From: Pseudomonadota bacterium
GTDB lineage: Bacteria > Pseudomonadota > Gammaproteobacteria > Steroidobacterales > Steroidobacteraceae
Assembly: GCA_021822385.1 (NCBI GenBank)
Contig: JAKARC010000024.1
Coordinates: 1 to 37,971 of the forward strand
DNA: 37,971 bases
Direction: 5' to 3'
Below are positions 35,712 through 37,971 of the stretch, piece by piece. The translations under genes and the position numbers were made by a program. Positions within the stretch are counted from its first letter, which is position 1; each line of letters begins with the position of its first letter. The notes under the pieces are model-generated. The model worked only from the letters and a program-made list of their open reading frames with translations, did not search any database and was not told where the DNA came from.

Positions 35712-36890
35712 TCAGTCGCCTGCGCGCTCCTCGAGGGCCACCACGGCCGGCAGCTTCTTGCCTTCCACGAATTCCAGAAATGCCCCACCACCGGTCGAAA
35801 TGTAGGAAATGCCATCCTCGACCCGGTATTTCTCGATTGCCGCGAGCGTATCGCCGCCGCCGGCGAGCGAGAACGCCTTGCTACGGGCGATCGCCTGCGC
35901 GATGGCGCGCGTACCCTCGCCGAACTGCTCGAACTCGAATACGCCCACCGGCCCGTTCCAGACGATGGTGCCGGCGGTCTGCAGCAGCTCGCTCAGACGG
36001 TCGGCCGTATCCGGTCCGATGTCGAGAATCATCTCATCGGCGCCGATGTCGTGAATGGAACGGACGTCCGCATGCGCGGTCGCCGCGAATTCCTTGGCCA
36101 CGACGACGTCGGTCGGCAGCGGAATCTCCGCGCCGCCGGCGCGCGCCTGTGCCATCAGCCGCCGCGCCACATCGAGCAGCTCCGCCTCGTACAGCGACTT
36201 GCCGACCGGGACGCCCGTGGCGGCGAGGAACGTGTTGGCAATGCCGCCGCCGACGATGAGCTTGTCCACCTTGGCGAGGAGCGACTCGAGCACGGTGAGC
36301 TTGGTCGAGACCTTGGAGCCGGCGACAATGGCGACGAGCGGGCGCGCCGGGCGCTCGAGCGCCCGCTCGAGGGCCTCGAGCTCCCCGACCAGCAACGGGC
36401 CGGCGCAGGCAACCTTGGCGAAGCGCACGATGCCATGGGTGCTGGCTTCGGCGCGATGCGCTGTGCCGAATGCATCCATGACGAACACGTCGCACAGCGC
36501 TGCCATGCGGCGTGACAATGCCTCGTCGTCCTTCTTCTCGCCCTTGTTGAAGCGCACGTTCTCGCACAGCACCGCGGTGCCGGGCGGGCATTCAATCCCG
36601 TCCAGCCAGTCGCCACGCAAGGGCACGGGCTTGCCGAGCAGCTCGGCCAGCCGCGCGGCCACCGGTTGCAACGACAGCGCGGGGTCGAACTCACCCTCCT
36701 TGGGGCGCCCGAGGTGCGACAGGATGAACACCTGCGCATGCTGATCGAGTGCGTACCGTATGGTCGGCAGCGCCGCCCGGATGCGCGCATCGCTCGAGAT
36801 GACCCCGTCCTTGATCGGCACGTTGAGGTCTTCGCGGATCAGGACCCGCTTGCCGCGCAGGTCCGTGTCCGACATGCGCCGGATCTTCAT
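35712..36890 (-). CDS. pgk: Phosphoglycerate kinase
   Basis: Transfers phosphate from 1,3-bisphosphoglycerate to ADP in glycolysis. The 392-aa protein has [98 protein letters not shown] and the C-terminal [12 protein letters not shown] with [14 protein letters not shown]. The AGSKVSTK motif and the normal length fit the family. The ATG at 36890 overlaps the gapA stop by four bases; another ATG at 36875 is less likely because it loses that overlap. Confidence 0.97.
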   Translation of the reverse strand: MKIRRMSDTDLRGKRVLIREDLNVPIKDGVISSDARIRAALPTIRYALDQHAQVFILSHLGRPKEGEFDPALSLQPVAARLAELLGKPVPLRGDWLDGIECPPGTAVLCENVRFNKGEKKDDEALSRRMAALCDVFVMDAFGTAHRAEASTHGIVRFAKVACAGPLLVGELEALERALERPARPLVAIVAGSKVSTKLTVLESLLAKVDKLIVGGGIANTFLAATGVPVGKSLYEAELLDVARRLMAQARAGGAEIPLPTDVVVAKEFAATAHADVRSIHDIGADEMILDIGPDTADRLSELLQTAGTIVWNGPVGVFEFEQFGEGTRAIAQAIARSKAFSLAGGGDTLAAIEKYRVEDGISYISTGGGAFLEFVEGKKLPAVVALEERAGD

Positions 36891-37900
36891 GATGCCTTCG
36901 ACCAGGCGAGCGCGGTGTCGATCATGCGGTTGGAGAACCCCCATTCATTGTCGTACCAGGCGCACACCTTGACCAGCGTGCCCGCGATCACCTTGGTGAG
37001 GGTGGCGTCGAAGATCGAGGAATGCGGATCGTGATTGAAATCGATCGAGACGAGCGGGGCTGTGTTGTACGCGAGGATTCCCTTCAGGGCGCCAGCCGCC
37101 GCGTCGCGCACCGCCGTGTTGACCTCCTCGACGGTGGTGGCCCGTTTGGCCGTGAACGTCAGGTCGACGATCGATACGTTGATGGTCGGCACGCGCACCG
37201 CGAATCCGTCCAATCGCCCCTTGAGCTCCGGCAGCACCAGACCCACGGCCGCGGCCGCGCCGGTCTTGGTTGGAATCTGCGACTGGGTCGCCGAGCGCGC
37301 CCGGCGCAGATCCTTGTGGTAGACGTCGGTGAGCACCTGATCGTTGGTATACGAATGGATGGTGGTCATGATGCCGGCACTGATGCCGACGGCATCGTTC
37401 AGCACCTTCGCCACGGGCGCCAGGCAGTTGGTCGTGCACGAGGCATTGGAAATGACGGTGTGCTTGCTCGAGAGCACGCCGTGATTGACGCCGTAAACCA
37501 CTGTCGCATCGACGTCATCGCCGCCCGGAGCGGAGATCACGACCTTCTTGGCGCCCGCGCTGAGATGCGCTGCGGCCTTGGCCTTGCTGGTGAACAGTCC
37601 GGTGCACTCGAACACGTAGTCCACCCCGAGACTGCCCCAGGGCAGCTTGGCCGGATCGCGCTCGGCCAGGACGCGGATGCGTTCGCCATTGACCACCAGC
37701 GCGTCCCCGTCCACGGTCACTTCGCCGGGGAATCGCCCGTGCACCGTGTCATGTTGCGTCAGATGCGCATTGATCTTGGCATCGCCAAGATCGTTGAGCG
37801 CGACGATCTGCAATTCCCCGGTGCGCTTGCCCTCGTACAGGGCGCGAAGGACGTTGCGGCCGATGCGGCCGTAGCCGTTGATTCCAACTTTAATTGCCAT
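36887..37900 (-). CDS. gapA: Glyceraldehyde-3-phosphate dehydrogenase, type I
   Basis: NAD(P)-dependent oxidation of glyceraldehyde-3-phosphate to 1,3-bisphosphoglycerate. The 337-aa protein has the Rossmann start [26 protein letters not shown], the catalytic [12 protein letters not shown] (Cys155), [11 protein letters not shown] (His182), [36 protein letters not shown] and [12 protein letters not shown]. An aspartate after ALN (LND) is usual for NAD use. The ATG at 37900 has AAGGGG upstream. It leads the gapA-pgk-pyk run. The 71 bases upstream to the window edge contain TTGACA, but no matching -10. Confidence 0.97.
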   Translation of the reverse strand: MAIKVGINGYGRIGRNVLRALYEGKRTGELQIVALNDLGDAKINAHLTQHDTVHGRFPGEVTVDGDALVVNGERIRVLAERDPAKLPWGSLGVDYVFECTGLFTSKAKAAAHLSAGAKKVVISAPGGDDVDATVVYGVNHGVLSSKHTVISNASCTTNCLAPVAKVLNDAVGISAGIMTTIHSYTNDQVLTDVYHKDLRRARSATQSQIPTKTGAAAAVGLVLPELKGRLDGFAVRVPTINVSIVDLTFTAKRATTVEEVNTAVRDAAAGALKGILAYNTAPLVSIDFNHDPHSSIFDATLTKVIAGTLVKVCAWYDNEWGFSNRMIDTALAWSKAS

Positions 37901-37971
37901 GAGCCGATCCCCTTAACGATCGATTGTCAAGTTGCCGTATCGAGCGGCGCACCCGCCGCGCGCGATGCGCG

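Noticed and set aside
37901..37971. TTGACA upstream of gapA as a promoter
   Set aside because: The matching -10 would fall on the gapA ribosome-binding site and start codon and does not resemble TATAAT.

Overview
The window is a GC-rich chromosomal housekeeping segment of a gammaproteobacterium. The gene content (LptA/B/C, KdsD/KdsC, SspA/SspB, LpoA, RapZ, IbaG, DegS-like protease, MurE with the meso-DAP motif DNPR) points to a Gram-negative gammaproteobacterium. It is perhaps from the Xanthomonadales/Nevskiales/Steroidobacterales side, but I cannot place it more precisely from sequence alone. I see no phage, insertion sequence, CRISPR array, tRNA or rRNA.

Region 1 (1-14400, minus strand) is the dcw cell-wall and division cluster, transcribed right to left: mraZ, rsmH, ftsL, ftsI, murE, murF, mraY, murD, ftsW, murG, murC, murB and ddl (cut by the window edge). 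From rsmH on, every junction overlaps or abuts, mostly as ATGA. In front of mraZ is a clear sigma-70 promoter followed by four TGGGN boxes on an exact 10-bp pitch, the expected MraZ autoregulatory operator.

Region 2 (14400-20200) holds a short lipoprotein LpoA, divergent rsmI, the RNase P RNA gene (minus strand, with extra helices), a class I DAHP synthase (aroG type), sspB and sspA. In front of the DAHP synthase is the best regulatory find of the window: a 29-codon leader ORF with Tyr, Phe, Tyr and Trp codons, followed by a perfect intrinsic terminator and a candidate antiterminator segment. This is a textbook-like ribosome-dependent attenuator.

Region 3 (20200-25000) has a membrane-anchored DegS-like protease, 6-phosphogluconolactonase, a two-gene cassette of an SPFH (YdjI-like) protein plus an unknown helical protein, and a convergent short-form 6-phosphogluconate dehydrogenase.

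Region 4 (25000-33016) is the envelope-precursor locus: ibaG-murA (minus) divergent from kdsD-kdsC-lptC-lptA-lptB-rpoN-hpf-rapZ (plus). It resembles the E. coli yrb/lpt/rpoN locus but lacks ptsN and ptsO. kdsD may be translated from a leaderless transcript.

Region 5 (33033-37900, minus) is a gapA-pgk-pyk glycolytic run followed closely by a patatin-like lipase that faces rapZ tail to tail. Together the genes supply peptidoglycan precursors (MurA-G, Ddl, MraY), septal synthesis (FtsI/W/L), Kdo and LPS transport, central carbon flow (Gap/Pgk/Pyk, Pgl/Gnd) and the entry step to aromatic amino acids.
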